Origin: Saprospiraceae bacterium
GTDB taxonomy: Bacteria; Bacteroidota; Bacteroidia; Chitinophagales; Saprospiraceae
DNA length: 64,000 nucleotides
Direction of reading: 5' to 3'
Assembly: GCA_016714445.1 (NCBI GenBank)
Contig: JADJNF010000008.1
Coordinates: 310,001-374,000 of the forward strand
Each line of letters begins with the position of its first letter. The first letter of the stretch is position 1. Shown here piece by piece: positions 18,036-29,569 of this stretch. A program made the position numbers and the translations under genes. Under the pieces are notes generated by a model. It saw only the letters and a program-made list of their open reading frames with translations, did not search any database and had not been told where the DNA came from.

Positions 18036-19904
18036 TTACTTGACAAACTCAAGACTTCTGCTTATAAACGCAGAAAGTTCTTCTCCTTTCAGCATGTTCT
18101 GATTCAAAAGGGCAAGGTCGTGAAGGTAACCGGCAAAATCTGCTTTCTTTTCTTCGCTCTTCATCTTGATAAGTTTTTCTGCTATCAATGGATGATTGGT
18201 ATTGATCACTACATTGTGACTGTCCGGAAACATATTCATATCCATCCCTTGCATGGCTTGCATTTCTTTCATCCTTCGCATAAATTCAGGCTTGGTGATC
18301 ATGACAGGATGGTCCGTAGGTGACATGGCTTTTAGCTCTATATGCCCCATACCAATGTTTTTTACCGATTTGGTGAAAATATCCTTCACTTTATCCTGCT
18401 CTGCCTGACTCAACACTGATTCTTTTGTTTCATCTTTTTGTACCAGATGATCGGGAGTATCAGAGTCCACTCTTACAAAAGTTACTTCATTTCCTTTGTA
18501 TTCAATGTGCTGCATGAAGTGATTATCGATGATCGTATCCATCTCCAGCACATCATATCCATAATCCTTGGCTGCCTTTATATAACTATGTTGCGCTTTA
18601 ACATCGTTAGCATACAGATATATCAATTTATTGTGTTTGTCTGTCTGATTAACCTTGACTTTCTCTTTGTATTCATCCAATGTAAAATATTCGTTTTCCA
18701 GATTCCTGAGAAGAGCAAAAGATATGGCTTTTTCATTAAACTTTTCGTCCGATATCATGCCATACTTTACAAAAGTGCTGATTTCCTTCCATTTATCTTC
18801 AAATCCTTTTCTGTCTGTATTGAATAGCGACTGAAGCTTTTCAGCTACTTTTTTGGAGATATAGGTATTGATCTTTTTGACATTAGCGTCGGATTGCAAA
18901 TAACTTCTGGATACATTCAGCGGAATATCCGGAGAGTCGATCACACCATGCAGCAACATCAGAAATTCGGGCACAATCTCCTTGACATCATCAGTAATAA
19001 ATACCTGATTGCTATATAGCTGTATCTTATTTTTCTGCACTTCAAAACTATTGCTAAGTTTTGGGAAGTAAAGAATTCCTGTCAGATTGAATGGATAATC
19101 AATATTCAGGTGAATCCAAAATAATGGTGGCTGACTGAAAGGATGTAATTCATTGTAGAAGTTTTTATAATCTTCATCAGTCAAATCAGCAGGTTTCAGT
19201 TTCCAGATAGGTTTTGGATTATTTACTATATCATCTACCTCTGTTTTAATTTCCTGTTTGTCTTCACCTTCGCCTTCCCATGTTGACTCCGTCTTTGTAC
19301 CAAATTTAATTTCCACCGGAAGGAATTTGCAATATTTATTTAGCAATTCCCTGACTCTGCTTTCAGTAAGGTATTCAGTATTTTCTTCATTGATGTGAAG
19401 GATGATTTCAGTACCACGTTCTTTTTTATCATGAGGCTCAAGAATGTATTCCGGGTTACCATCACAAGTCCATTTTACAGCTGGGGCATCAGTTTGATAT
19501 GATTTAGTAATGACTTCTACTTTATCAGCCACCATAAATGCAGAGTAAAAACCCAGACCAAAATGACCTATGATAGTAGCGTCATCTTTATACTTGGATA
19601 AAAACTCTTCTGCAGAAGAAAAAGCCATCTGATTGAGATATCTGTTGACTTCGTCTTCAGTCATGCCGATTCCCTTATCCAGTATATGAAGCGTTTTAGC
19701 ATCTTTATCGATTTTTATTTCGATTTTGGTATCACCTAATTCTCCTTTTACCTCACCTTTAAGGGCAAGTGTTTTGATTTTAGTAGTGGCATCTACCGCA
19801 TTGGATACTAATTCGCGTAAGAATATCTCATGATCCGAATACAGGAATTTTTTGATAATGGGAAAAATATTTTCCGCCTGAACAGATATATTACCTTTTG
19901 ACAT
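18036..19904 (-). CDS. htpG: Molecular chaperone HtpG (Hsp90)
   Basis: 622 residues from ATG 19904; a 26-residue upstream in-frame extension is rejected because all HtpG proteins start close to the NISVQAENIFPIIKKF-like segment. GHKL ATPase N-domain (about 1-215) shows LRELVSNAVDA, DKGIGMTEDE and GHFGLGFYS, which bind ATP and Mg. The middle domain has LNVSRSYLQSD with the catalytic Arg loop, and the C-terminal dimer domain ends the protein. It folds client proteins in the cytoplasm under stress. Upstream is a weak promoter candidate, TTG-N20-TAGACTTTG. It is a single gene. Confidence 0.96.
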   Translation of the reverse strand: MSKGNISVQAENIFPIIKKFLYSDHEIFLRELVSNAVDATTKIKTLALKGEVKGELGDTKIEIKIDKDAKTLHILDKGIGMTEDEVNRYLNQMAFSSAEEFLSKYKDDATIIGHFGLGFYSAFMVADKVEVITKSYQTDAPAVKWTCDGNPEYILEPHDKKERGTEIILHINEENTEYLTESRVRELLNKYCKFLPVEIKFGTKTESTWEGEGEDKQEIKTEVDDIVNNPKPIWKLKPADLTDEDYKNFYNELHPFSQPPLFWIHLNIDYPFNLTGILYFPKLSNSFEVQKNKIQLYSNQVFITDDVKEIVPEFLMLLHGVIDSPDIPLNVSRSYLQSDANVKKINTYISKKVAEKLQSLFNTDRKGFEDKWKEISTFVKYGMISDEKFNEKAISFALLRNLENEYFTLDEYKEKVKVNQTDKHNKLIYLYANDVKAQHSYIKAAKDYGYDVLEMDTIIDNHFMQHIEYKGNEVTFVRVDSDTPDHLVQKDETKESVLSQAEQDKVKDIFTKSVKNIGMGHIELKAMSPTDHPVMITKPEFMRRMKEMQAMQGMDMNMFPDSHNVVINTNHPLIAEKLIKMKSEEKKADFAGYLHDLALLNQNMLKGEELSAFISRSLEFVK

Positions 19905-20153
19905 AATTAAATATATTTTTGATTCAATCCGATAATGACAAAGTCTATGCCATGTATAGTTTAGTGACAATTTGACAGTCAATATATATCCACAACTGAA
20001 ATAATAGCCGAATCATGCTCTTACGGGTAAATATCCGATAAGAGTCTATTTCATTTTCTATTGTCATATGACCATTTTTTTTAATAATTTTCATAGTAAA
20101 GACTGATTGTCGAGTATAATTTTTTGTTACATTCGCATTTTATATTCAAAATA

Positions 20154-20918
20154 ATGAAGTCATATTTATTTATTTTCACGATGTTGTTTTTTGTCTCCTG
20201 TTCGACAGTAAAACATACTGGTCTTTCCTCAAAAACTTACAGTACAAAATCAGGATGGAAACTACCATACAACATTTATTTCCCTAAGTCCTATAAAGAA
20301 GGCAACATACCTGTGATACTCTGGCTGCATGGTGCCGGTGAAAGAGGAGACGATAATGTAAGTCAGCTGATCCATATCGTACCCTATCTCGCATCTGATA
20401 TAGTTCAGACTAGATTTCCATGTATTATCATTGCGCCTCAATGTCCCAAAGAAGATTATTGGGCACCTGTAAAACGATTTGAGTGGAGAGTCATCAATGA
20501 TGGTAATATCACGACTGCTATGGAAGGTGTCATTGAGTTGTTAGATCATATTCTGAGGGACTCCAATATTGATAAATCCAGAGTATATGTAGGTGGATTG
20601 TCCATGGGTGGATTTGGCACATTGGATTTGCTCCACCGAAGGCCTGAATTATTTGCAGCTGCTATGCCTATTTGCGGAGGGGCAGATTTTGGCAAAGTAG
20701 ACAAGTTTAAAGAAATTCCATTATGGATTTTTCACGGTGCGAAAGATACGGTAGTCCCTGCTGACCTGTCCAGAGAGCTCATAAAAGTATTAAATGAAAT
20801 GGGAAGCACTCCCAAATATACAGAGTACCCGGAAGGAGGACATGGTATATGGAATGATGCGATAAGGGATCCTGATTTATTCCCATGGTTATTTAGCCAA
20901 AAAAAGGTTAAGAAATAA
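20154..20918 (+). CDS. Lipoprotein alpha/beta-hydrolase (esterase, phospholipase/carboxylesterase-like)
   Basis: 254 residues from ATG 20154; the earlier in-frame TTG at 20124 is rejected because the ATG gives a clean SPII signal with lipobox FVSC. The alpha/beta-hydrolase fold shows LWLHGAGERGDDN (oxyanion side), the nucleophile elbow GLSMGGFG with catalytic Ser, an Asp in HGAKDTVVP and a His in GGHGIWN. It resembles the single-domain esterases of the PHB-depolymerase/feruloyl-esterase type seen in polysaccharide loci. Placement between htpG and the FG-GAP/GH97 operon (convergent, 3 bases apart) suggests, but does not prove, a role in removing ester groups from glycans at the cell surface. 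Confidence 0.82.
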   Translation: MKSYLFIFTMLFFVSCSTVKHTGLSSKTYSTKSGWKLPYNIYFPKSYKEGNIPVILWLHGAGERGDDNVSQLIHIVPYLASDIVQTRFPCIIIAPQCPKEDYWAPVKRFEWRVINDGNITTAMEGVIELLDHILRDSNIDKSRVYVGGLSMGGFGTLDLLHRRPELFAAAMPICGGADFGKVDKFKEIPLWIFHGAKDTVVPADLSRELIKVLNEMGSTPKYTEYPEGGHGIWNDAIRDPDLFPWLFSQKKVKK

Positions 20919-20921
20919 TCG

Positions 20922-23900
20922 CTATTTTAATAAGAACATCTTAATCGGTCGGTTATTAGATCCCATAAAAAGTTTATCTCCCACTTTTTTAATACATGAA
21001 ATCTGGTCTATTGACAAAGGAAAATAGTTTTTGTATTCAGTCCATCCAAGTGCTTTTTCGAAGGTAAATACTGAGGCCGTCATGGCATCCTGTCGCCCGA
21101 TATTGGGGTCAATATCCCAAAAATTGCCGCCAAAAGCGAAAGAATTAGTGCCAATTTTTTCAATGGTTTTTATAGGTGACAATTGCAAGGTTTGTGGCAA
21201 ACTTGTTCTTTGCCACGAATTAATGGTTTTATCAAAGAAAAATACAGATGAATCGGTGACTTTACATGTTTTTAATTTACTTTGTTTCAATTCGGAAGCA
21301 GTAAAAATTTCAGAAATGGTTTTTCCTGCCAGATCCTTATTTTTAAGAAATAATTTCTTTTTTCCGGGTACCTGACCGACAAACATATCTCTGTTGGGAA
21401 AGATATACCTTTTGTTATTTTTAACATATGTAAGTAAAGATTCTGTCTGTCCGTTAATATCAAAATCATCAATATAAAGCATCAATGGCTGAACTGGATT
21501 ACACTTTAAACTATGGTTATTCCCAAAGTTTCCTGCGACAATTTCAGGTACATTGTCACCATTCAAATCATCCAATACCAATGTAAACCACAATCCCTCG
21601 CTTTCAGGAATAATCTCCTTTCTTAGCAACCCTTTTTCATTATAAAAAATAGTGATTGGCATCCAATGTCCACAAACTACTAAGTCCTGATATCCGTTTC
21701 CATCTATATCTGCCCACTTTGCGTCAAATACCATTTCATCAATGTCAATTGGTTTTTTAGAAAATGAATGGTTGTTATTATTCTCTAGCATGTATGAAAA
21801 TTCTGATAATCCATAGCTGCCGGGGACAGACATGGTACCTGTAAATACATCAATATCACCGTCTTGATCATAATCACAAGGAGCTGCAATTGAAGTGTTT
21901 AAGGGGATTTTAGGCAACATTTGATTATCTGCTAAAAAATTACCTGAAGAATTTTGAAAGTACAAAAGATCTGAAAGCAAAGTTCCTCCATTTTTAACTT
22001 CGTTTCCGCCAAGACATAAATATAAGTCATCCAATCCATCCCCATTGGCATCAAAAAAGACTGCATTGGTTTCATCAACTGCAGCTTTGGGAATTCCTTT
22101 GTCTATCTCAGATATTTTTTTGCCTGATTTCGAATCAAATAATATACCGTTGGCATTTTTTGCATTTGTCATATAGGCTGGTCCGTTTTTTGAAACAGCA
22201 ATCTTCGGCCCCGTCGCCGATAGCAGATATGGAATCCAGGACTCTCGAATCTGATCATTATAATCGTTTTCCGAATGACTGATTTCTGTTAATTCAGCAA
22301 AAGATGTACTATGCACCGAAGATAAATCAGGCATACATTTTCTTAATCCAGGCTCTTTAGAGATGAAATGTGTTTTTCCGGTTTCAAGCCCTTTTAATGT
22401 TTGACATTCTCCTTCGGGCCAAATAATTTTTAGTGAATCAATATTTTTATTGCGGGAAGACAGGATGATTTTTCTATTTCCTGATGACTGAAATCCCTGA
22501 ACGGATTTTACTATATGATGGTTAATAACTTTTCCGTCAAAGACTACAACTTTTGCTCCAATTGCTTCAATATTCTTATTGTCATTTTTTAATATGATGG
22601 TAGTACCTGATGCGGGGTTTGTTGTATTTTCAAGCAAAGTAACCGGGGAATTAAAATTATTAATTACCAGATCCGGATCACCATCATTGTCCAGATCTGC
22701 AGCTGCAGCACCATTTGATAATGTTGGGTTTTCTGCCATCCAACTGACTTTTGCAAATTGCATTCCACCATTGTTTTGAAAAAAATGATTTGGTTGTTTA
22801 CCTTCAGGCATAGATTGAATAAGTAATGTATCAGGTTTCCCCTTGCTGCCGGATTCATTGGATAGAAAATGAACAAAATCCAGATCATTCGGTCTGCGTT
22901 TTATACCATTGGCAATAAAAATATCCTTTTTGCCATCCAAGTCAAAATCTGCTATAACAGGTGACCAGCTCCAGTCTGTCGCATCCAGATTCAGCAAGCC
23001 GGAAATCTCGCTAAACACAGGTGTGTTGTCACTATTCATTCCCCGATTCCATTGAAATGCATTTTTTGATTGTTGGTGGTGATATCCATATGAACGCTTG
23101 AAATTATAAATCTGAAGATTTTCCCATCCACCTGAGTTTTTGTATACCAATTCGTCATCCGGTTTCATATCTACAGAAAATATATCAATGAATCCATCAT
23201 CGTCCATATCATCACAATCTACTCCCATGCTAAAGTTACTGGTGTGACCAAAACTCTCTCTGCAAACTTCTTTAAATGTCTTGTTTTTTTGATTCAGATA
23301 AAGATAATCATTTTCGTGAAAGTCGTTGCATACATATATATCCTGCCAGCCATCATTATTAAAATCGGCAATGGAAATACCCAAGCCATAACCTACTGAT
23401 GATTGATAAATACCCGATGTTGAAGATATATTATAAAAGACACCGTTTCTGTTTTCGTAAAGTATATCACCGGCAACTGTATCCAGAGTCCGCCTTATTT
23501 CTGATGGTCTGAAATGTGATGCATCTTTGACAGAATGATTGAGAAGATATGCATCCAGATCACCATCCCTGTCTATATCAAAAAATGCACATTGTGTGGA
23601 GAATCCTGAAAAACGAAGACCCAGTTCGAGACTTTTTTCCTGAAATGCTCCCATTTTATCATTGATATAGACCCGATTATAGTCATTTTGGTAGGTTTTA
23701 TAATTGCCAAGTCTGCACACATAAATATCTTTCCATCCATCCCCGTCTATATCTACTATATTAACCCCGGTAGACCATCCTGCAGGGTGATTGATCCCTG
23801 ATTCAGATGTGATATCTTTAAATTTTAATTTCCCCAGATTTAGAAATAATTTATCCTGGCCCTGATTTGATGTTAAAAAAATATCTTCCAGACCATCGTT

Positions 23901-24143
23901 ATTGATGTCACCTATGGCCACACCACCTCCGTTGTAAAAATACAGGTATTCCAAAATATTGAAGTCTTCATTTTCGTGTATTTCATTTGTAAAATCTAGA
24001 CCACTTACTTTATTGTCAATGGAATTAAATATATAATTATTATTCTCTACGGGACGATTGCATGCACTAAAATGTAATAATAGTGCCAATAATAAAAAAT
24101 AAAAACACTTAAGTGATTTTATATATAGATAACTATTTTTCAT
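20922..24143 (-). CDS. FG-GAP/VCBS repeat lipoprotein with ASPIC/UnbV domain (CRTAC1-like), paralogue C
   Basis: 1,073 residues. SPII signal with Cys28 (HFSAC). Repeated Ca-binding FG-GAP motifs of the form DINNDGLEDIF and DIDGDGWKDIYVC build an integrin-alpha-like beta-propeller from about 45 to 500. An ASPIC/UnbV domain follows (about 510-590, with SSGNRKIILSS and LKIIWPEG), then a second propeller to the end. It is a surface or outer-membrane lipoprotein, probably for binding. It is the last gene of the operon and overlaps the GH97 gene by 11 bases, so translation is coupled. Paralogues A and B are upstream in the same operon. Ligand unknown. Confidence 0.9.
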   Translation of the reverse strand: MKNSYLYIKSLKCFYFLLLALLLHFSACNRPVENNNYIFNSIDNKVSGLDFTNEIHENEDFNILEYLYFYNGGGVAIGDINNDGLEDIFLTSNQGQDKLFLNLGKLKFKDITSESGINHPAGWSTGVNIVDIDGDGWKDIYVCRLGNYKTYQNDYNRVYINDKMGAFQEKSLELGLRFSGFSTQCAFFDIDRDGDLDAYLLNHSVKDASHFRPSEIRRTLDTVAGDILYENRNGVFYNISSTSGIYQSSVGYGLGISIADFNNDGWQDIYVCNDFHENDYLYLNQKNKTFKEVCRESFGHTSNFSMGVDCDDMDDDGFIDIFSVDMKPDDELVYKNSGGWENLQIYNFKRSYGYHHQQSKNAFQWNRGMNSDNTPVFSEISGLLNLDATDWSWSPVIADFDLDGKKDIFIANGIKRRPNDLDFVHFLSNESGSKGKPDTLLIQSMPEGKQPNHFFQNNGGMQFAKVSWMAENPTLSNGAAAADLDNDGDPDLVINNFNSPVTLLENTTNPASGTTIILKNDNKNIEAIGAKVVVFDGKVINHHIVKSVQGFQSSGNRKIILSSRNKNIDSLKIIWPEGECQTLKGLETGKTHFISKEPGLRKCMPDLSSVHSTSFAELTEISHSENDYNDQIRESWIPYLLSATGPKIAVSKNGPAYMTNAKNANGILFDSKSGKKISEIDKGIPKAAVDETNAVFFDANGDGLDDLYLCLGGNEVKNGGTLLSDLLYFQNSSGNFLADNQMLPKIPLNTSIAAPCDYDQDGDIDVFTGTMSVPGSYGLSEFSYMLENNNNHSFSKKPIDIDEMVFDAKWADIDGNGYQDLVVCGHWMPITIFYNEKGLLRKEIIPESEGLWFTLVLDDLNGDNVPEIVAGNFGNNHSLKCNPVQPLMLYIDDFDINGQTESLLTYVKNNKRYIFPNRDMFVGQVPGKKKLFLKNKDLAGKTISEIFTASELKQSKLKTCKVTDSSVFFFDKTINSWQRTSLPQTLQLSPIKTIEKIGTNSFAFGGNFWDIDPNIGRQDAMTASVFTFEKALGWTEYKNYFPLSIDQISCIKKVGDKLFMGSNNRPIKMFLLK

Positions 24144-26220
24144 TCTTCTTAATACTTATAGCAAAACCACCGCCTTTTGCAAGGACAATTTCCAATTCGG
24201 ATTTGGTACTGACAATTTTTTCCTCTATGACATATGCTTCAGGATGTTTATCCCAATCTGCATTTGATGCGTCCTTATAAATCGTTGCGATGTACTGTTT
24301 ATTCATATCCAGAAAATCAAGTTTTATCCTGGATATTCTGGAATTTTCATCTGTAATACCTCCGATATACCAGTTTTCCTTACCTTTTTCTCTTCTGGCT
24401 ATGGTTAAGAAATCCCCGGGTTCTGCTTCCAGAATTTTTGTATCGTCCCAGTCGACAGGAACATCAACGATAAACTGAAATGCATCAGGATATACTTCGT
24501 AATTTTCGGGCAAATCTCCCGCCATTTGCAAAGGACTGTACATGGTGACATATAATGCAAGTTGTTTTGCAAGTGTAGTTCTTACCTTTGTTTTTCTGGC
24601 ACTATCAAATTGATTGAGTTTAAAATGAAACAAGCCGGGGGTATAATCCATTGGGCCACCGATCAATCTGGTAAAAGGCAGGATGGTCTCATGTTCAGGC
24701 GTGATGCCCAAAGAAGGGGCGTTATTGAATTCGTTTCCTCTGGCGGCTTCATTTGCCAGCCAATTGGGATATGTTCGGTGCAATCCTGTCGGTCTGGATG
24801 GCTCATGTGCTTCTATCATTATTTTATATTCTGCAGCTTTTGCCGCCACTCTAAGATAATGGTTATTCATCCACTGTCCGTCATGATATTCACCTCGAGG
24901 AATGATTTTGCCCACGTAGCCTGTTTTGACAGTATTGATCTTGTTTTTTACCATGTACTTAAAAGCATCATCCAGTCTCCTTTCATAATTTGTGGCAGAT
25001 CCTGACGTCTCGTGATGCATAATAATTTTTAGCCCTTTATTATCGGCGTAATTCGTTATTGCACCCATATCGTAGTCCGGATAAGGTGTGACAAAATCGA
25101 AGACGTCTTCTTTCCAGTTTCCAAACCAGTCTTCCCAACCTTGATTCCATCCTTCTACCAAAACACCATCGAATCCATGTTTAGCAGCAAAATTGATGTA
25201 CTTTTTTACATTTTCAGTATTTGCTGCATGTTTACCACTTGCCAGATCCCAGCTCCCTTTACCAATATGCATTTCCCACCAGACGCCAATAAATTTTTGA
25301 GGTTTTATCCAGTCCGTATTTTCTATTTTGGAGGGCTCGTTCAGATTTAAGATCATTTTTGATGATAATATATCTTCTGCTTTATCACTGATGATCAAAG
25401 TTCGCCAGGGTGTTTTTGCGGGTGTTTCCAGATATCCTTTATTCCCGATGACATCAGGAACAAGATGACTGGTAAACGTATTTGAAGATTTGTCCAATAC
25501 TAAATGCATGGCAGCATAATTGATCAGAGCTGCCTCATGAATATTAATATAAATGTTATCAGGGCTTTTCATCATAAGCGGCGTCTGAACTGCATTTGGC
25601 CCTATCAATGACTGTACAGCGATGTCTTTTTCTTTATTAGCAGCTGATATGGCATCTATTTCGCTTAATAAAGTAGTGTTGTATAAATATTCATTGGTGT
25701 CATAATCTCCGGGAATCCAAAATGTTTTATTGTCCGCGGCTAATGCAAATTGCGTAAGTTCTTCTTTTATGATAAAGTGCTTAAAGGCTTTTTGGTCAGG
25801 AAATTCATATCTAAAGGCAAGCCCATCATTATATACAACAAAAGTGAGATCAACGACAATATCTGTCTTATTCAGGTCCTGCAGTCGTATTTTTACCTGA
25901 TTAAATCTATTCTTTATTTCTGAAACTTCTCCCCAAACCGGTTTCCACGTACCATTATATGAAGAAGTGTCTGTACTGATGATTTTAAACCTTGTTAAAT
26001 CAACTTGTGGTTTATTAAGACTAAAACCCAGTCGGGAAGAATGTATAACAGGTTTGTTTTTGAATATTACCTTATAAGTAAATTCTCCATTCAGTTCAGT
26101 AATTAAATGGACTTCAATATGGCGGTCAGGAGAATATGTAGCCGTATGAAATTGCCCGGAAACGAAATCAGAGCTCTTAAGAAAAAAAAGTATAATTAAT
26201 GAAAGTCTGAAACAGATCAT
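24133..26220 (-). CDS. Glycoside hydrolase family 97 (inverting alpha-glucosidase type)
   Basis: 695 residues, full length for GH97: N-terminal beta-sandwich (about 25-290), TIM barrel (about 300-590), C-terminal strand domain. Signal peptide 1-22. Using my memory of SusB (BtGH97a) residues, the spacing matches: Glu356 in LVEGWNQGW, Glu404 in MHHETSG, Glu473 in EAHEPSRPTG, Glu491 and Glu497 in NEAARGNE correspond to SusB 391, 439, 508, 526 and 532. That is the inverting, alpha-glucosidase subgroup; the retaining subgroup uses an Asp nucleophile instead. It acts in the periplasm on alpha-linked oligosaccharides. It starts 20 bases after FG-GAP gene B and overlaps gene C. Confidence 0.93.
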   Translation of the reverse strand: MICFRLSLIILFFLKSSDFVSGQFHTATYSPDRHIEVHLITELNGEFTYKVIFKNKPVIHSSRLGFSLNKPQVDLTRFKIISTDTSSYNGTWKPVWGEVSEIKNRFNQVKIRLQDLNKTDIVVDLTFVVYNDGLAFRYEFPDQKAFKHFIIKEELTQFALAADNKTFWIPGDYDTNEYLYNTTLLSEIDAISAANKEKDIAVQSLIGPNAVQTPLMMKSPDNIYINIHEAALINYAAMHLVLDKSSNTFTSHLVPDVIGNKGYLETPAKTPWRTLIISDKAEDILSSKMILNLNEPSKIENTDWIKPQKFIGVWWEMHIGKGSWDLASGKHAANTENVKKYINFAAKHGFDGVLVEGWNQGWEDWFGNWKEDVFDFVTPYPDYDMGAITNYADNKGLKIIMHHETSGSATNYERRLDDAFKYMVKNKINTVKTGYVGKIIPRGEYHDGQWMNNHYLRVAAKAAEYKIMIEAHEPSRPTGLHRTYPNWLANEAARGNEFNNAPSLGITPEHETILPFTRLIGGPMDYTPGLFHFKLNQFDSARKTKVRTTLAKQLALYVTMYSPLQMAGDLPENYEVYPDAFQFIVDVPVDWDDTKILEAEPGDFLTIARREKGKENWYIGGITDENSRISRIKLDFLDMNKQYIATIYKDASNADWDKHPEAYVIEEKIVSTKSELEIVLAKGGGFAISIKKNEK

Positions 26221-26240
26221 TTTGGTGAACTTATGAGGTG

Positions 26241-29200
26241 TTATTTAATATTATACTCAAATATCTTTATTTTATCATTGTTCCTTACCGCCATTAGCTT
26301 TTGTTTGTTGCCTATGGTAAGTGGTAATATTTGTCTTATTTCTCCTTCGCATTCGAATCCTGATTTTTTGCCTGACAAAGCGGTGAAATGGCCTTTGCCG
26401 TCACCCAGCATGACTATCCCGTTACTTGCATCATATCTACCTATCTCAGGTTTTACTGCATATAAATTACCTCCGGCAATCAGGTCCATATGCCCGTCTT
26501 TATTTATATCCAACACGGCAATATCATATACAGGAGAAAATTGTGCCTCCATAGGTAATGCAATCTTTTCAAAACTTTGGCCCGTATTAATAAGAACATA
26601 GGAATTCATTTCATATGCATAAAGGGTCAGCATATTTTTTCGCTCTTCATCAGTGAATAAATCAAGAATGGTCTGATCCTGATAGGCGCTGTACTTTAAA
26701 TATTTTTTCTTCAGATAAGGGAGTTGTTTTACCAGATCGTGCTTTAAGGCTACAGGGTAGGATTTTTCACCTTCAAAGATACAAATGATCTGCTCAACAC
26801 TACCATTCCTGTCAAAATCATTGACATACATATATACAGGGTGATTTTCATCTGCTCTAAATCGACTGTTTGATCCGTGATTTGCAAGAATGAGGTCAGG
26901 TCTTTTGTCATTGTTAATATCTTCAGCTTTTACACGATTGTACCACCCATGGCTTTTGTCGAGACCGTATTCTTTGGTGGCATTTATCAATTTTCCTGTA
27001 TTGTTAATAAAAATACTCACCGGCATATACTGACCTACTATCACCAGGTCCATAGCATTATCCTGATTGATGTCGGTCCAAACTGCATCAGTGATCATGC
27101 CGATATTTTGTAAAGAAGGGGCAATCTCAGCAGTAATATCAATAAATTTTCCGGGGTCATTCCGAAGTATTTTTCCTGAACAAGGCACTCCGTAATTAAA
27201 CATTTTTATATGCTCGCCAACAAATAAATCCAGGTCACCATCACCATCAATATCGGCAGTGCTTATGGCCATATTACTGCTGTAATCGGACCTGAAATTT
27301 TTATCTTTTGTAAATATCCCTTTACCATTATTTAAATACAACCTGTCTTTAAGATCCGTTGATTCAGCAGCATATTCATTACCTCCGCTCACAACATACA
27401 AATCTGTATATCCATCACCATTAGCATCAAAAGCCACTGATCTCACGTCTTCACTTCCTTTGTCTTCAATAAATACTTTGTTATCTGACTTTTTAAACGA
27501 ACCTGAAGCTGTCTGAAAATACAATTCACCGGCTAGGTCTTTAGCCCCACCTAAAAAAATATCATCCAGCTTATCGCCATTAAAATCAGCAACGCTTGCT
27601 GCTGGTCCTGATGTGGACAGCATATGATAAATAAGCCGATCCCTGTCAAAATCTATTGATGCATTTTCAATATGTCTGTACGTGATACTGTTGTTTTCTT
27701 TTTGTACAGTCACTAATTTATTTTCCATCTTGTGAAACCGCAGATAATCAAATTTTCCTGTCTGACTTTCCTGATTGACAAAATGTAACTTATTTATTGT
27801 TGGATGAACAAGGACTGTTTTGGTGTCATCTGGCCATGCTACCACTATCGAATCCAGTGCTGTCAATGATCCAAAACCCAGATGTACAATATAATCCATC
27901 GATGATTGAAATCCTTTCATTGGCATAAATTCGGAATAAAATGTGTTACTGTCTTTATAGGCAATTACTTTGGATCCAATGGCAAAGGTGTTTTTATCTT
28001 TCCCTTTTAGTTTTAACTGTATGTAAGAAGGCTTATTTCCGGTTGTATTATTTAATTGGTTTTGATAAACAAAAACAGGCATGTTGACATTATTAACCAC
28101 CAGATCCAGATCTCCGTCATTATCCAGATCTCCGTAAGCCGCCCCGTTTGAATGACTCAATTTATCCAGACCAAATTCTTTTGCTTTATTTTCAAATGTA
28201 TACCCATCCTTATTTTTAAAAAAGTAGTTTGAAATTTTTTCGGAAGGAATGGCATCTATTAGTTTTTTATAATCTACCTTATTTCCCTGAATGATCGATT
28301 TCATAGCTTCTTCACTACCGATGAAATTCAGGAAATCCTGATCTGTCAGATCCTGATAAATACCATTGGACACAAATATGTCTTTCCATCCATCATTGTC
28401 AAAATCATTGATTACAGCTCCCCAGCTCCAATCTGTGGCATGTACCCCTGAAAACCGCCCAATCTCATGAAATCCTGTACCACTCTGATTTAAATGCAGC
28501 ATGTTTCTGGTAAACTGGTGATAATAATCATTTTCCAGATTATATTGATATCTGTCGTAATCTTCAAAAGTAGTTTTGGTTTTTAACCTCCTGTCCAGCC
28601 CCGGCAGCATCTCAGTTACAAAAATGTCAGAAAAACAATCATTATTGATGTCAGCCATATCTGCTCCCATCGAAGCGACTGAAATACTGCGCATCTGATT
28701 GGTAAGGTCTTCGGTAAAAGTACCGTCTCCATTGTTCATATATAAGTAATCCCGCTCAAAAAAGTCATTGGACACATAAATGTCAGACCAGCCGTCCATA
28801 TTTATATCACCAACCGTAACACCCAAACCAAAACCAATAACGGAACCATAAATACCTGCTGCAACACTAACATCTGTAAATTTATCTCCATCGTTGCGAA
28901 ACAGTTTATCGCCACCTTCTTTGTCCCTGATATTTCTGACATTGTTTTTTAGATTAAACGACCCTATGGCCTGATACGAATTATTCAACAAATACATATC
29001 AAGATCACCGTCTTTGTCATAATCAAAAAAGACAGAATGGGTAGAATATCCTTTATCAGCCAAACCATATATCTCGGCCATATCAGTAAAAGTACCATCA
29101 CCCTTATTTATAAACAATTCATTTTGTTTTTTATCTCCGTCTTTATCTCCGGAATTACACACATATATATCCAAAAACCGTCACCGTTAACATCAGCCAT

Positions 29201-29569
29201 CGTGACACCTGTGGACCAGGTCATCTTTCCTGCTACTCCGGCCTTATCGGTAATGTCTTCAAAAGTGAAATTGCCTTTATTAAGATACAGCTTATTGGGA
29301 CCCATGTTGGCGCTAAAATAAATGTCCGGAAGACTATCATTGTTAATATCACCAATAGCCACACCACCGCCATTGTAAAAATTTCTGTAGGTGTAAATAT
29401 TAAAATCTTTATCAAATGTGAGATTATTTGAAAAATGGATCCCTGTTTCTTCAGCCGTTTTTTCTTCAAAAAGTGCGTCACTGGTATCTGATAATTCTGA
29501 AGAATTATTTTTACAGGACATCAAAAAAGCGGTCAAACAAAATATAAGTAAAACGTAATTTTTATTCAT
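26241..29569 (-). pseudogene. FG-GAP/ASPIC-UnbV (CRTAC1-like) lipoprotein, paralogue B, split by a frameshift
   Basis: Two overlapping frames together encode one protein of about 1,110 residues. The 5' frame gives the signal (MNKNYVLLIFCLTAFLMSC, lipid Cys19) and the first propeller repeats as far as DVNGDGF; the 3' frame resumes with DIYVCNSGDKDGDK and runs to the end. One missing base in the five-base A run at 29173-29177 (T run on the coding strand) accounts for the break: with six T the text reads GDGFLDIYVC. Domain order is the same as in the intact paralogue C. The start overlaps the stop of the 190-residue gene by 8 bases (ATGAATAA), so ATG 29569 is preferred over 29587. Probably a functional gene with a consensus error. 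Confidence 0.87.

Noticed and set aside
19905..19982. 26-residue N-terminal extension of HtpG
   Set aside because: No HtpG homologue has it; the standard start is at 19904.
20124..20153. TTG start for the esterase lipoprotein
   Set aside because: ATG 20154 gives the proper lipoprotein signal.
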